Shown: positions 34,152 through 46,787, counted from the first letter of the stretch. The stretch is DNA of 64,000 bases from Tretioscincus oriximinensis (GCA_022410635.1 JAJVDF010000131.1:2209247-2273246); one strand, 5' to 3'. Translations and numbers: made by a program. Notes: generated by a model from the sequence alone, not told the origin.

Positions 34152-34697
34152 TGTGGTGATGTTTACGAATTTGTGTTGAAAAACAAAAGACAGGCGATTA
34201 AAAAGTCGAACAAGCAAAAGGTTTATTGATACAACAAAATAAAATTTGTAAGAGGTGCAAGAAAAACCAGTTAGAGCTTTGAATTCAAGCCAGAACACAC
34301 ACACATATGTTCAGTGTAAATAACGTTCAACAATCAGGAATTAAAGCAATAGGCACAACTATATTTGACTCAGTCCAGGCCTAGCCTCAGCTAAGGCCCT
34401 TCCAGGCTTCCATACACTCTAGCCCCACCCCTCAGATGCAGACTAGCAGTGGACCTCCTGTTAACATATCAAGTTTCCCCAACAGAAAGGCCAGTAGCTC
34501 TAGTCAGTCTCCCCTTTATACCCTGACCAGCCGGCTACTTGAGGTCCTATTGGCTGGCTCCTCCAGCCTTACCCCCTCTCCCATCTAGGGAATGAGGAAG
34601 CCACGNCCCTGCCCAGGCCTGCTCTTCCCCCCTCCCTCTGGGATAAAACAGAAAGTGTAAAACAAAATACAAACTTTTAAAATAGGCAAACGCCACA
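34152..34697 (-). mobile_element. Probable solo LTR of an endogenous retroelement
   Basis: On the minus strand the element begins TGTGGCG and ends CACCACA, giving TGTGG/CCACA inverted ends. It contains GGTATAAAGG (TATA-like, 34515-34520 on plus) and about 290 bp later CAATAAACC (polyadenylation signal, 34222-34227). That is the U3-R-U5 order of an LTR. No gag, pol or env sequence adjoins it, so it looks like a solo LTR. The flanks share only AGT, so the target duplication is unclear. Confidence 0.65.
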
Positions 34698-35439
34698 AGT
34701 AGCCAGCACCATGAGCCTTTTCAGCGACTGGATTACCAAACATTCATGACCTGGTGGGCAAATTCAGCCTGACCGTCTTACGAGTATTAAAAATCCTTCA
34801 TTGGGATGCAGCAGCCTAAGTCAAAGTAAATGGATTTTCAGTTGGACAGTGAGTGGAATACATTGTTTCCATTCCTGCATATCTCTACACATTTACAATA
34901 TATTCAGAAAGCTTATGTTAACTGTTAACTTTATATTAAGAAATGCTGAAGACTGAGAGCGAAACCTGGCAAGATAATGACAAAGCATCACAACATCCAG
35001 TGACTCAGGAGCCCTTTTATAAGCTTCAATCTGCCAGTCTGTCCACAGTTCCAAGAAAAGCAGTTTCAGCTTCACTTCATGAGCCCTTGACCTGCTGCAC
35101 TCAGGATGTTCTTGACCTTTGTCTTTTGTCAATTTCACATATAAATAATCGCTGAACTATTAGAACAGAGCTACATAATCTTGTCAGATGTTGCCAAGGC
35201 AATAGAATGGCCTTTTTGTGCATTTGTCCTTTATATAAAGGCATTGGATGTGGATTCATGTCTAATAAAAAGAGACCGATCAGGCTGGAGGTTTGTTTTG
35301 ATACATGGCTTCTTCCTTGTTGAAGTGAGGAGGAAGATACTGTTAATGATCTATTGTCCAACTTAGCAAATACAGTGAAATACAAGTGGCAGAATACTTT
35401 TAGAAGAAACCTTACTGCCATAACAAAGCTCATGCAGCT

Positions 35440-35518
35440 GTTTTTAATACGCTAACTGTGTTTTTACTGTAAATCACCCTGAGAGCTTTGTGTATAGAAA
35501 TGTAAATAAATAAATTTA
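35440..35518 (+). mobile_element. L2-type LINE 3' tail
   Basis: AAATCACCCTGAGAGCTTTG and TAGAAATGTAAATAAATAAA match the terminal region of the L2 copy at 26123. Confidence 0.6.
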
Positions 35519-35880
35519 TGTCACAGTACAACCACATATCACCATGATGGGACGAATGAGATTTAAGGAGCCTAATTTGATTCTTCAATTATGCTAATGT
35601 GCCTCCTTCCCATCTTATATTCCATTGGCAGCCATTGCTATTAATGTAGGATTGATACAAGACCATGGGATAAATTCAGTAGCAACTGACAACTGGAACA
35701 TGGAACTGAATGATGAGTAACTGCTTATCTTTGCTGCTGTTTGGCAACTGAAGGAGGGACTTTGCTCATCTATCTTTCCTGAGTAGACCAGGCTGAGCCT
35801 GAACATCTGCTATTACCATCACAACTGGATTACTACCTGTTCAATCTTGCCTGCTGTTGATGTTGCTATTATTACTAATG

Positions 35881-36125
35881 TTAGGCAGGTGCACACCACG
35901 ACTTAAAAACTGCTACAATTATATAATCCGGAATACAGCAATTGTGTATCTGTGCACACCAAACATGTATATTCCATGACCCCAGTTCCATAACATTGCT
36001 CAATGATCTCAATGATTGTTGTTTGCCTTGATTGGAGGAAAAGATAAGTAAAGGATAGATTAGATGGCTACATGCCTTCGTTTCATTTGGTCTTTTTGTT
36101 CCCATGTTGAGACCTAGTTCCTGGC
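35881..36125. mobile_element. Second copy of the 30747-31420 repeat, without the SINE
   Basis: TTAGGCAGGTGCACACCACG, ACTTAAAAACTGCTACAATT, GTGTATCTGTGCACACCAAA and CCCCAGTTCCATAACATTGC align with the two halves of the SINE-interrupted copy. Confidence 0.6.
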
Positions 36126-37514
36126 TTCTGAGCCCTGATTGTTAATATTACCATTAAATGTTAGGGTCAATTCATTATAAGACATAATTCATCCATTACA
36201 TAGGAAATAAAAATATAAGAGAAGGTATGATTGTGGGTTAAAAAAGCTGATCTGACATTTATCTTTGAATAGGAGAACTTGGATGGACAGATATGACCCA
36301 GCTATGTCCATTAGGATTATCAACCAAGAGGAAAAACTAGAGTGAGATCATTGCTATGGTTTTCAGATCTACCATTCCAAAAATCTTGCACATGGGAAGG
36401 GCTGAGGTGTCTTGTACCTGCTGTTGAATCAACAAAACAGATAGTTGTTGATGTGTTACACCATACTTCTCTATGGACTTTGACTGATCTGGCTGCATAA
36501 TCCCTTGGTTTCCACATTCATAAAAAAGTACAACCAGCATGGGCTTCAAGACAGCCATGTGTCTGTCTCAATTTACCATCATTAGTAAAGGTATCCTTGT
36601 TATTGTATTTGCTTTAGACTTTAAAAACAATGGCCTGGATATTTCAAGGAAAGGTTAAATAATGTGGAAAGAGAATGATTAAGTCACTCTAACTCTGAAT
36701 ATGAACCAGATTTAAAATTTTTGGTGTAGGTGGCCCCAGCTGGAACACTTTCTGAAATGTTGACTGTCAGACATCATTTTGCATGTCTCATAAGAGGAGA
36801 AGCAAGCAGCTGGTTTTAAAGAAATTAATTCTATATTAGCATTCATATTTTAGAGCCCTGAACATCCGAACTGCTGTAGTCTTTCTGTAGTCCAATCTCC
36901 CTAACATAATCTTGAAAAATATATATATAAATAGTTTACAATTGCATTTAAAGGTCCTTTGTCCACTATTGACAATATTTAATGCAACCAATTGATGGTA
37001 ATTTTGCTTTTGGGTTTTTTTTAAATCTCAATGGTTTTAAGAGTGTGTTGGTTGGTGAAATGTTTCTGCTTCATTGGTAGATTGCTTCAGCTTTCTGGTT
37101 CTAGGCCCCAAATAAGCCCATCTGTCACTCTCAATTAAAAGTAACCTTTACAATATGGGTGGTGGGGTGGGGAACGGGTTTATGTTCAAGATGCAGACTG
37201 GAAGTGCTTGTTCCAGCACAATCTCAAAATGGGATTTATGTGCTCTTCTTCCATGGTTATAATGATTTGTATGTACTATAGGTCATGAACCACCTTCCTT
37301 CAGAATTCAGTGATTTGGAGCACACTGCTCAAGCCACAGCTATAATCCTGACAGAATGTCAGGCAGGCAAAATAAATTGAACTCCAGTTTCTGTGTGTAC
37401 TGTCAGATACTGAAAGCCCTCAGAAATAACCTTTATGGTTGTCCATTGAACAATCAGTTTTAAAACAATGCCAGGTTGAATGAGGAAACTATCCTCCCAC
37501 ACTGAAATCAATGC
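36126..37514. other. Non-coding intergenic sequence
   Basis: A short AT dinucleotide run lies near 36919-36930. No exon recognised. Confidence 0.4.
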
Positions 37515-37650
37515 AGTGGTGGGATTCAGCCAGTTCGCATCAGTTTGGATGCATTGAGCTGGGAAGGAGGGTTTTTACCTGCTTCTGGGGCTTTCAAAGC
37601 CAGAATTGAGGCTATAATTCATATAGTGATAGCTAAGTAGGGCCTGGCAA
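37515..37650. repeat. Possible dispersed squamate repeat end
   Basis: CAGTGGTGGGATTCAGCCAG followed by TTCGCATCAGTTTGG resembles a repeat common in squamate genomes (from memory). Extent unclear. Confidence 0.35.
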
Positions 37651-37662
37651 GAGACACTAGAT

Positions 37663-37866
37663 CCCTGATTCCCAACGTGGGGTGCATGCCCCATTGGGGG
37701 GCAATTTGATTTTTGTGGGGGGCAATTTGAGAATTTAGGCTTGTTCCATGTGAATAGGAGTTCACTTTTTGAATAATAAGAATTATACATCATGGGGTGG
37801 GTGGGGGCATCAGGATTTTAGAGATGCTTAGGTGGGGCATGGCCCAAAAAAGGTTGGGAACCACTG
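37663..37866. mobile_element. hAT-type MITE with CACTAGAT target duplication
   Basis: 204 bp from CCCTGATTCCCAACGTGGGG to AAAAAAGGTTGGGAACCACTG. The ends are inverted at 11 of 14 positions, and there is an exact 8-bp duplication CACTAGAT (37655-37662 and 37867-37874). The interior is G-rich. The terminal form CAGTGGTTCCCAAC is the widespread vertebrate hAT end. Confidence 0.88.
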
Positions 37867-38814
37867 CACTAGATGTATTGGGCTAGCAAGGGGTGTGTGG
37901 TGAGCGATGGAATGGCGAGTGAATGGGGTGCAAAAATTGAGGATGTTGCAATCTGCCTGGAAACCCAACTTTCCATTTTCAAACCCATTTCCTTTCATTT
38001 TTATTAGAGAAATTAAATGTATTTCTGCCTCACAAAACCTGCAATTACCTGACCTAACAGGATAATTAATATCTCTTAACATACTTCCTTATTCTTACAA
38101 AAGAAGAGTGAAAAAGGTTGGTCAGAATGTGCATTACTGTCAGGTTGTGTCAAATACCCTTTGTGTCAAGAACTAAATTAGAAGGTAAAGTTTTACATGA
38201 CCAGTTTCAGCAGAATACTTAACAGGATCATCTGCAATAGAATGAGGCCCAATTAAATATTAATGGCTATAATCAGATGAAGATATGGACCATAATTAAA
38301 TAGGGATGGAATGAATGTGGGACAAGAAGTCCTTGGAAGAAAATGAACAGTACTGAACTGAGCACAGATGGTGGAGGAACTGGAGAATAAATACTTGTTT
38401 GCTACGTGTTTTAAACAAAGCTTTTAGAACCTGCAATTTTCACACCGATGTTTATCCTGAAATGCAGGCATACTTTTGAAATGCCCCTAATCTGAATAGT
38501 AAAGTGCAGTACCCTAATAAGAAAGCTTATGGAAATGCTTACCTCAAAGGTATGAATGCAAATGTGTGCCTTTGTGAAAGTAATAGATCTAAAAATGAAC
38601 TGGGTAAGTCAGAGGCTATGGTTTGCAAAAATATGGATATTAGGAGAATTGTGTGCAAAAATACATTTACCTCAAGTATTTGATTATCACAGACAACCAC
38701 AAGCATGAGAGACCCTTCTTTCAGTTCCACAGCCATCAGAAGTGCTTAGGGTAAAAATATGCTTCTTATTATATTTACAGTTAAACACAGAAATGGAAAA
38801 ATTAATTTATAAAA

Positions 38815-39155
38815 ATGTGTGTATGAAACCCGCAACCAAAAACCAATAGTGGATTTCACTCTTTCATATCTACCTGCAAAATCCACATGAGCTGGTGAAA
38901 GAGGTGGGGAAGACAATACCACACATGTCAGCCAGCTGCAATTCTGACTGGCATCTTCTCGCGGTATCTGAATTCCTGCAATGGCACGGCACACATCTGG
39001 CTTCACAACGGAAGAAGAGGCATTTTGTGCTGATTTCTGAAAAGATCAGCAATCACAGATTCCACATGGATATTGATAACTTCCCGATAGGATAATGGAA
39101 GCACTGTTATCCAGTGGAGTGGAGTCATTGTGATGACCCTATGATTGTGGTAGAA
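38815..39155. repeat. Dispersed repeat, best second copy of the 10870-11215 sequence
   Basis: Matches include TTCATATCTACCTGCAAAAT, ATGTCAGCCAGCTGCAATTC, GCATCTTCTCGCGGTATCTG and CATTTTGTGCTGATTTCTG. Same orientation as 10870-11215. Likely part of a non-autonomous DNA transposon. Confidence 0.6.
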
Positions 39156-40825
39156 AAACTTTGTGTGCCTGCAGCCTAACTCAAAGTTAAGCCACAGCTG
39201 GACTCACAATACAATTTACTGCAAAGTTAATCAGGTTAGCCTGGACCTCTGTAAATTTTATCAAAAATATACTGTAAGTTTTCTTCCTTTTTTAAAAAAA
39301 TATCTTGGTGAACGCAAAAGTCATTATGCGTTTCAAAAGGAGCAATTATGATTTGGGGCAATCTATTTACTCTTTTGAAAAGGATGGAGTAAAAAAGAAG
39401 TTTCTTCTTAGAATATATTGCACAGCTGTGTTGCAACAATGAACTCAGTTCATCAATAGCTTTGCCACCAAAGGCATAGTTTGACACAAATTAAATCTGA
39501 AGATGTACTGGCTGTTAACTGGGTACAGCTAGGCTTAATGCCACTATAATTCACATATTTTGAAATAAGACACCTTCTTTGACATCACTTAGAACAAAAG
39601 TGTCCCCAGGGAGAGAACAAGGAAAAGAAGAGTCTGATTATCTTCTGTATCCCAAAACTTCTACACTATATGTCCTCTTTGGTGTCACTTATATTGATGA
39701 TGAAGAAGGCATTTGTAATGCAGTAATTGGGGCTTGCTCAACGGTGCAGCAAACTGCTTGGGAAGTAGAGAATTGTTGGTTCAATCTTCAGCTTCTCTCT
39801 TGAATAATCAATGGCAAATGACTTTGTATCTCTGCCAAGGATGTGTCCATGAAAGTGTTCATACAGTCAACCAGGAGTCAGCCAAATGTAGTGACATTCA
39901 ATGATCAAAATGCAGTAATTCTCACAAGCTGGGGATGGGAGGGGAGAAGCAGTTTGGAAAGCAGCAAAGTGGATCTTTAGGTTCCCCTCTTTCCCTGCCC
40001 CACTTTGGCCTTATTTTAGCACCCTGGTGGGAGACAGTGGTGGAGCTGCACTGAATAATTGCCAAGCGAGCGCAGGCGCCATAGCTCCCCCCCATTCCAG
40101 GTAAAAACAGGGATTGCAATCATAGGGGCTGATTCTCTCATTACCGTGTACAGTTATGTCCAATTAAGTGAAAGCTTTAAAAAAATTATATGGCCTCAAT
40201 GTAAGCAGAGACTGATCTGAAAAGCAAAGAACTGAAAGCAGTTAATGATGTATTGAGTGGCTTCATTTAGCATATAAACAAAAGCAATATTTCTTCTTTA
40301 TAGATTTGCTCAGTTTGTGTGCTGCTATCAATTTTGTTGATTCCCAAAGCAGGTTACATTTTTAACACAGTATGAAGCCATACAGTAAAATTATAATTAG
40401 CAAACCACTGTGTACAGCATCCTATAATGTAATATTGTTGCAGCAAACTATAATTAATTTTCTATCCAATTTTCCCATTTGGAGACTTTCCATTTTTGTA
40501 TTCTTTAGAAATCAAGCAGGAACATGCTCAAGGACCCTTTGAATCATTTTTCACAGTTCCTTTGCTCAAAGAACAGACATTAGCAGAATTACAAATTCCT
40601 GAAAGAGGCAAGAAATGAGTACAAGTAGCCTTGTGCTTGTTTCTTTCTTCATTTTTTTTGTCAAACTCTGTGACCCTGTTCACACTGATGCAATGAAAGT
40701 TTTGAATTTCTTTTCTTTAAAAGCCTCATGTACTTTTTAGTCTTCAAAACTCTGTAACTAAGGCTGAGTCTTCACTATCATGCAAAGAACTTAAATTTGG
40801 GCAGGTTTCCAGAAAAGAGGAGGAG
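39156..40825. other. Non-coding intergenic sequence
   Basis: A weak tRNA-like word (GTTGGTTCAATCTTCAGC, near 39774) may be a decayed SINE. Nothing else recognised. Confidence 0.35.
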
Positions 40826-41045
40826 AAGGAAATGGAGAAGGAGAAGAAGAAGAGTATTTTACCCTATTGTTCTCAAATCAGCTTACAAAATCTTCTACTC
40901 TTTACAATAAAGCCTAAGGGCCAGAGAGAGCTCCAGGGAACTGTGACTAGTTAATGTTCGCCAAGCTGGCTTCATGTAGGAGTGCAAAACTGAACCAGGA
41001 GAAACCTGATGGAAGTCCAACACTCTCGCCACAAGACCAGCTGAG
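40826..41045 (-). mobile_element. Old Sauria-type SINE
   Basis: In reverse orientation: GGGAACTGTGACTAGTTAAT, CAAGCTGGCTTCATGTAGGA, AACTGAACCAGGAG and GTCCAACACTCTCGCCAC. These align with the copies at 30834 and 62762 but are strongly diverged. Confidence 0.65.
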
Positions 41046-44000
41046 AATGAAAAGTGCCTGTGGAGTTCTTTGCTAATCAACATAATGCTTTTGAGGGTAA
41101 TTTTCCTGACTGCCTCAGAAACTGGCGAGAAGCCCAATGAGGTGGCCACATGGTGTTTTCTCATTTCCTTGGTGCAGTCCAAGTTTACTATATACTGTGA
41201 TTTTGTTTCCACTTCTCTATCACTTTCCGATGTTCTTCTTTCAGACCCTGAAAATGGCAGGTTATAGTATTCAGCTATTCATGTGATATCATACCTATTA
41301 TGAAACATCACCAGATAAATTAAAAGTTGAAAGAGAAGATAAGAGAGGCTACATATTCCCACAAACTGTCCATGTGTTAATTTAAAACAACTGGCCATAA
41401 ATGCATCTCTCATAGCAGAAGATTATGGATAATGCTTCGCCATGGACGGACACCATGGCAGAAATGCCCAATCCACATTACTACCAGATGTTTCCTAGAG
41501 TCCATTTCACAATGCACTGAATTTCTTCTCCCGTCCACAAAGGCGTGGCAAGGAATAATGGCAGAAGTATTTCAATAGCAATAAGATGTGCTTAATTCCT
41601 TAAGCAACCTAGCTACACAGTATCTGGACCTTCATCTCCTTTAAAAATGTGCACATTTTTCTGAATCAGTTCATAATGTTTATTTTTTAACCCTTTGCTG
41701 TTCTGGGAATGCTTAGATTCTTGGTAAAATCATTCACTTACCAGTTTGCTAATCCTGCCTCCTCATGAGCATTCTAGACAGGGTTTCCTGCTAGTCAGCT
41801 ATTGGACATACCTGGAGTTTTTGGGTTTGTTGACAAGAACCCCACTCCTTCCTTCCTCCCTCCCACACATACACAGCTAATGTTAGTCTGGTGAATTACT
41901 TGAAAATGGTGGATTAGAAATGCTGTGAGATCTTGAAGTCAGCATTTTCCAGCTTCAATTAATAAAGCTCTAAGATAGACAACTGAAAAGGAAGAAATCA
42001 AAACTTAGATTATGTTTCTCATTACACCCATTTCAAAATGATGAGCTCTTTTTTATGGGGATGATGTAATAGCTTATAAAAGTGTTGGAATAAGTCCCTA
42101 TCTAATTATTATGATGGATCAACTACTGAGAAGCAACTCTTCTTTTAAGGCAGGATGATGGTAGAAGTGACTTCTTTCTCAAAATGCAAATAGTCTTATA
42201 CGGTAATTTAAATTAAAACTTATAAAAGTCTGAGAGAACAGCTTTGTATCTTATTAATGATTCACATTACATCTGAAACATACAAAAAAAGTCATTAAGA
42301 TCATTCATGCTTAAATTATATGGAAACAGAGAAGATAGAAATATTCAACCACATATAATTATCTGGATTTTTTTTAAGTGAAAGCCTCAGCTCAAACATT
42401 AATTGCGGAATACCTGTACCATAAGCTGAAGATTCTAACTTCAGACTTGATTCAAACTTGATCTTATTCAATTCCAAATATTGTCCACATGTCACTATTG
42501 GCTAGCACCGGCTTTCTGCCATGGCCTGTGTTAGCCTGGAAGGGCAAGTGAACAGTAAGTCCCTTAGACTTCTAAAACCAAGTGCAAATTATGTCTCAAT
42601 CTCCCAGAGGTAAGCTAGGTAAAGCTAGTCTAACAGAATCCTAGCAAAAGATGTGACCAATTTATCAAGATTTGACATGAATGGTGGTTTTTGCAGGAAA
42701 GTGTGAGCTGGGAAATGAAGTTGTCTTGTATATGGATTTCCAACAACATTAAATCAGTTGTGATCCAATGTAGATGATAACCTAGCTTGTTAGACTGAGA
42801 AAGTTAGAGACTCTGTTTCAGAACATTTGTCTTGCACTAATTTAATCCCTAGTATTCTAGATAAGACAAGTCGAGATGACAACATCAAGAGACTGTTGAC
42901 TAAAACCCTGGACTATTTTCACTCCTAGCCTCAGACAAGGAAGAGGACAAATTTTGGTGTCATACTTTGGTATCCAAATCTGAGCAAAGTAGAAAAGCTG
43001 TGAGTGGGGGCCACAGATCCACTCTAATTATATTGATCAGTGCGGTCCAGAAGAAGCCAGTTTTTGACACAGATGTCATCCTTCATTGCAGTGGAAGAGA
43101 AGAGGCAACTTTTCTCAAGGCACTAGGTTACTCCTAGAAACATTTGCTGGTCTAGCTTTGGAGGTGAAGAACAAAAGTTCTTGGCTTTTATGTTTGATGG
43201 GCAAGGCTTTTTGATGGTGTACATAAAGCTAGCTCATGCAGAAAGGTTCAAAGAGCCAATGAGAGATCAGAAAACACTTACTCAGAAAATATCTACCCAG
43301 CAATCTTGGTAATTCATCTAATTGGGTTAGATGATTAATGCATTCTGTACATGATTTTGAACTTTGCTAGAATTGTTTGGACATACTTTTTCTTTGGTAG
43401 AAATCCACTGCAACCCAATTTCTGGACTACCAAAAAAGCACTCTGCTTGAAAGGGGTTCCCTAGTACCTGCAAGGCTAATAATTTTTGTTCCATGATTTA
43501 GGACAAGACCACTGATTTAGATCATGACGTTTGAGTTAAGAAAGGCACAAAGAAAATAGCTGCAACTTTTTAAAATTGAGCCTCCAATTTTTATATTGCA
43601 ATATGTACTGTATTTATTGTTTTCCTATAGTCAGATAAAATACCAAGCGATCATGCCAAAAGGCAAGAACTGATAGGACAGTTTGTACCAGCTTTGGACA
43701 TTGGAAAACATAAAGGAAGATGAATTACAACATTCAAATGCTACATTTTTCTGTAAGGTTATCATCTTGTGAAATAAAAAAAAATATATTCCTCGGGAAT
43801 AAATGGTAAAACTCATATATATAATGTAAAAAGTATCATTCAACTCTCTTGCTAAATCTTGAATAGAAGCACATTTTAGATGATGAATCTGATTTGAAAA
43901 TCAGTTCTGGTACTTATTCAGCTTTGCAGTATAGAAATCTGAAAAATTGCGACACATGCTACATTAATGTCACCTTTAATATGTTACAACAAAGATAATG

Positions 44001-44485
44001 TGAAAACAAGTACAATGAATTGAAAAAATCATATATGGTCTTCACCATTTATATAGTTCTTTATGATATGATCCTGTCATAAAAAAATTAACTATAACTA
44101 TAAAATCAGAAGGGACCTAACCTCAATCAATACATAGTAAAATGGACTTACTACAACTGATTTGCCATTATTAAATCTCTCACGCACAAGGCCAGTGAAG
44201 AAGTTTTATTTGCCCATTTCCATATTTTGGGGCATTGGTTTTCTTTTTTCGTTTGATGCAACTAACACTGTGTCACTTTCCCCCAAGATGACCTTACAGT
44301 TTCAGCTTTAAATGACAGCCCAGAACATACCCAGGCTGTAACAGTTGTCTCTGGCCCTTTTATAAAAAATAATCTTTTGGAAGTATGGTATAGCATCACA
44401 TCATATGCAGCGTGGAGTTGTGGTAAACTTCAGTTAACATATTTTCTTTGTTGTTACACTTAACTTCTGTCAAGCAGTGTTATTT
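41046..44485. other. Non-coding intergenic sequence
   Basis: 3.4 kb of AT-rich sequence with no exon or known repeat recognised by eye. Confidence 0.4.
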
Positions 44486-44492
44486 GTTTCAT

Positions 44493-45212
44493 AACGGGGG
44501 TTTGCTACCACGTTATTAAGGATGCCAGCACATCAGAAGCAGCTGATCATCAGGATATGAACACGTGTAGAATCTGACTCCCATCAAGAACTCACACAGA
44601 GGCCATAAGCTTAGATCAAGAGGCAAGATCTAGGAGGCCACGTGGGTATGGAACCCTCGGACATCCCTGTGCGCAGGTTTTTATTGACATAAAATCAGAA
44701 GGCGTGTACAAGAAAACAGACGTCAGAGACTGCGTGTTCCGAAGGTGTGGTTTGGGGCAGACCGGAGGTGGCCCCAGGTTGTGACACCTTTGTGACGTTT
44801 CTCCCTCCTCCCAAGGGGTGCAGTCTGTGTCAGGAAACTCCAAATATGGTATGGTTTGGGTGGTACAAGATTGATCCTTGCAGCTTTCAGGACCTGTGAC
44901 CAGTCGTTCACCTCCTGGAGNGGTGATAGCCAGAACCTCCTCAGGGCTTCCAGGCAGATGATTAATGCCATTAAGCCAAAGCTCCTGAGATAATGAATGC
45001 ACCTAGAGATAATGGGTACAGGTAAACAAGGCTCAGCGGGATGTTGCTTTAGGGCAGGAAGGGAGATTAGCTCCCTTGCAACACCCTGGGCTGGAAATTT
45101 CCCAAAATTTCTGCAGACAATGAGGCCTGTGCATCTAGAGACCAAATGCTTGTACATTTTATATCAAATATATTTATGCCAATTAATATATTCCTAATAG
45201 AGAACCCCAACA
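44493..45212 (-). mobile_element. Candidate solo LTR, about 720 bp
   Basis: On the minus strand it begins TGTTGGGGTTCTC and ends GCAAACCCCCGTT, a loose inverted pair. It is flanked by an exact 7-bp direct repeat GTTTCAT in plus orientation (44486-44492 and 45213-45219). A CAATAAAAACC polyadenylation-like signal lies near 44680-44685. GC content is higher than the surroundings. Two long overlapping minus-strand frames (128 and 144 codons) show no protein family and are taken as chance. The last bases are not the expected CA, so another element type is possible. Confidence 0.5.
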
Positions 45213-45751
45213 GTTTCATTATTTTTCCTTTATGCTTTGTTACAGTTATATCTCCCCACACACTTTGTTACATTGCAGAGCAATAACCTAAACAGGAACT
45301 TTTAACTCATAACATACAAGTTTCCTCTCCATCACTCCACACTAACTCCAGAATTAATTCTTCAACTGTCTTTTTTCAACAGTCTTTTTTCCAAAGCAAC
45401 CACCAACAGTTTCCCTTCTTCTTCCTGAGTCTCAGTCCCTCTCAAGTCCTATGCTTGATTGTATTTTGACCACAGAGTTCCAGGCCATTGTTGACTCCCC
45501 TGCTGTCTTACAGTTATTTCAGGGCAACCATGCCAAGCCAGTATGTGAGAGGAGGCCAGGCCCAATGAAGATGCTATGTTAAAACGATTGGTTCATTGAA
45601 CCATCATCCATAGAAGTGGAAAGCATAACTAAGGAAAGGAAAGATTGGCCAGTGTTGGGGAAATTAGCCCTACTGCTTTGAGNATGCGTTCCTACAAAGT
45701 GGTTCAACAACTGAAACCTTTATTGGTCTAAAAAACAAGGACTGACTAATT

Positions 45752-46058
45752 GGATGGAGAGAGAAGAAGAACTGGGTTCTTATACCCCGCTTTTTCTCAC
45801 CTTTCAAAGGGACTCAAAGCAGCTTACAAGGGCATTTTTGCCCAAAGGCTCACATTCTATCTTCCCCACCAGGCTATGGTGGTTCCCATGTATCTACTTG
45901 CATTGCAATTTCTTGCAATTCCTGCTTTCGAATAGCTGGGTTGGCTAGAGCTACAGGCTAGTGGAAGGTGCTCATCCCTCCCCACGTCCCACACAGGGCT
46001 TCGAAACCCCATCTCCCAGGCGAGAGACGAATTCCTAAGCAACTGAGCTATCCGTGCC
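45752..46058 (-). mobile_element. tRNA-headed SINE (second family), near full length
   Basis: The minus-strand head GGCACGGATAGCTCAGTTGC has tRNA A-box form, and GGGGTTTCGAAGCC the B box. The body includes CACCTTCCACTAGCC and GGGAACCACCATAGCCTGG. The 3' part GCGGGGTATAAGAACCC continues into CTTCTTCTC. Same family as 51366-51634. Confidence 0.8.
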
Positions 46059-46145
46059 TGCCTAGTCCTGTCTTGAAACTATCCAAGCTGCTAGCTACCA
46101 CTACCTCTTCAGGAAGTAAATTCCACAGGCCGATGACCTGGAATC
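46059..46145 (-). mobile_element. CR1-type LINE fragment
   Basis: ACTATCCAAGCTGCTAGCTA, CCACTACCTCTTCAGGAAGT and TTCCACAGGCCGATGACC match the CR1 copies at 1489 and 53608. Confidence 0.7.
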
Positions 46146-46439
46146 GGTTTATTAAAATAAACAGAATTGAGAGATCTCCTAGTCTGTCAAAAGTCCCAGA
46201 TTAACTAAATTTCCGTAATCCNAAAAAGAAATATCTTGAATGCTACAAATTTTCCAGCATAAAAGTCTTATTGTTAAACTGCTTATATCCACACTGTAAG
46301 GAAAGGGACCCCCTTCTTCTTTAATACTCCAGACACTAACTAAGCAGCAGTCGGATTTCCTTTTCAGACACTGCGAACAATTTATTCTCCAACTTTGTTT
46401 GTTAAACTGTTGAGTTGCACAGATATCAATTTAGGGGGG

Positions 46440-46768
46440 AAAAAACCCATTCATTTGGCCGCAGTTGAACTTGCAGCTCCCGGACGGAAACTACATTACC
46501 CAGAGACGCCAGACGGACATGCGCACGCGCTCATTAGCGGGACTGCACTACCCAGAAAGCCATGCAAACTACCTTACCCAGAGCACTTTGCTCCTGAGGA
46601 CCTTCGGCGCTGCCTGTGTCGTGGCACCTTTTGAGGGCTTTTCCGCGCTACCTGGGAGTCTCTCGTGCCTTTACCAAATTACTGCGTGTCTGAACGGCTA
46701 TCAACTGCGTGTCACCGAGGACAGGCTTACACCCCCTCTTCCCCTTCCCCTTCCCGCCGAGCATAAGG
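46440..46768 (+). promoter_or_regulatory. BET1: BET1 promoter with three ZNF143/THAP11-like motifs
   Basis: Just upstream of the BET1 start codon the sequence becomes CpG-richer. It carries three same-strand 19-mers of the form ACTACANNNCCCAGA: 46490-46508 (ACTACATTACCCAGAGACG), 46542-46560 (ACTGCACTACCCAGAAAGC) and 46568-46586 (ACTACCTTACCCAGAGCAC). The form matches the known SBS/ZNF143-THAP11 site of housekeeping promoters, with A in place of T before CCCAG. Starts are 52 and 26 bp apart. No TATA box is evident, and the transcription start site cannot be fixed from sequence. Confidence 0.6.
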
Positions 46769-46787
46769 ATGAGGAGGGCCGGGCTGG
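46769..46787 (+). CDS. BET1: BET1 coding exon 1
   Basis: ATG in AAGGATGAGG. Encodes MRRAGL plus the first base of Gly7, then donor GTAAGT. Only 19 coding bases, so easily missed. Confidence 0.96.

Noticed and set aside
44616..45157. Two overlapping minus-strand frames of 128 and 144 codons
   Set aside because: They lie within a candidate solo LTR, overlap each other in different frames, and show no domain.
45995..46058. tRNA gene on the minus strand
   Set aside because: Head of the second SINE family. The same arrangement recurs at 51366-51634.
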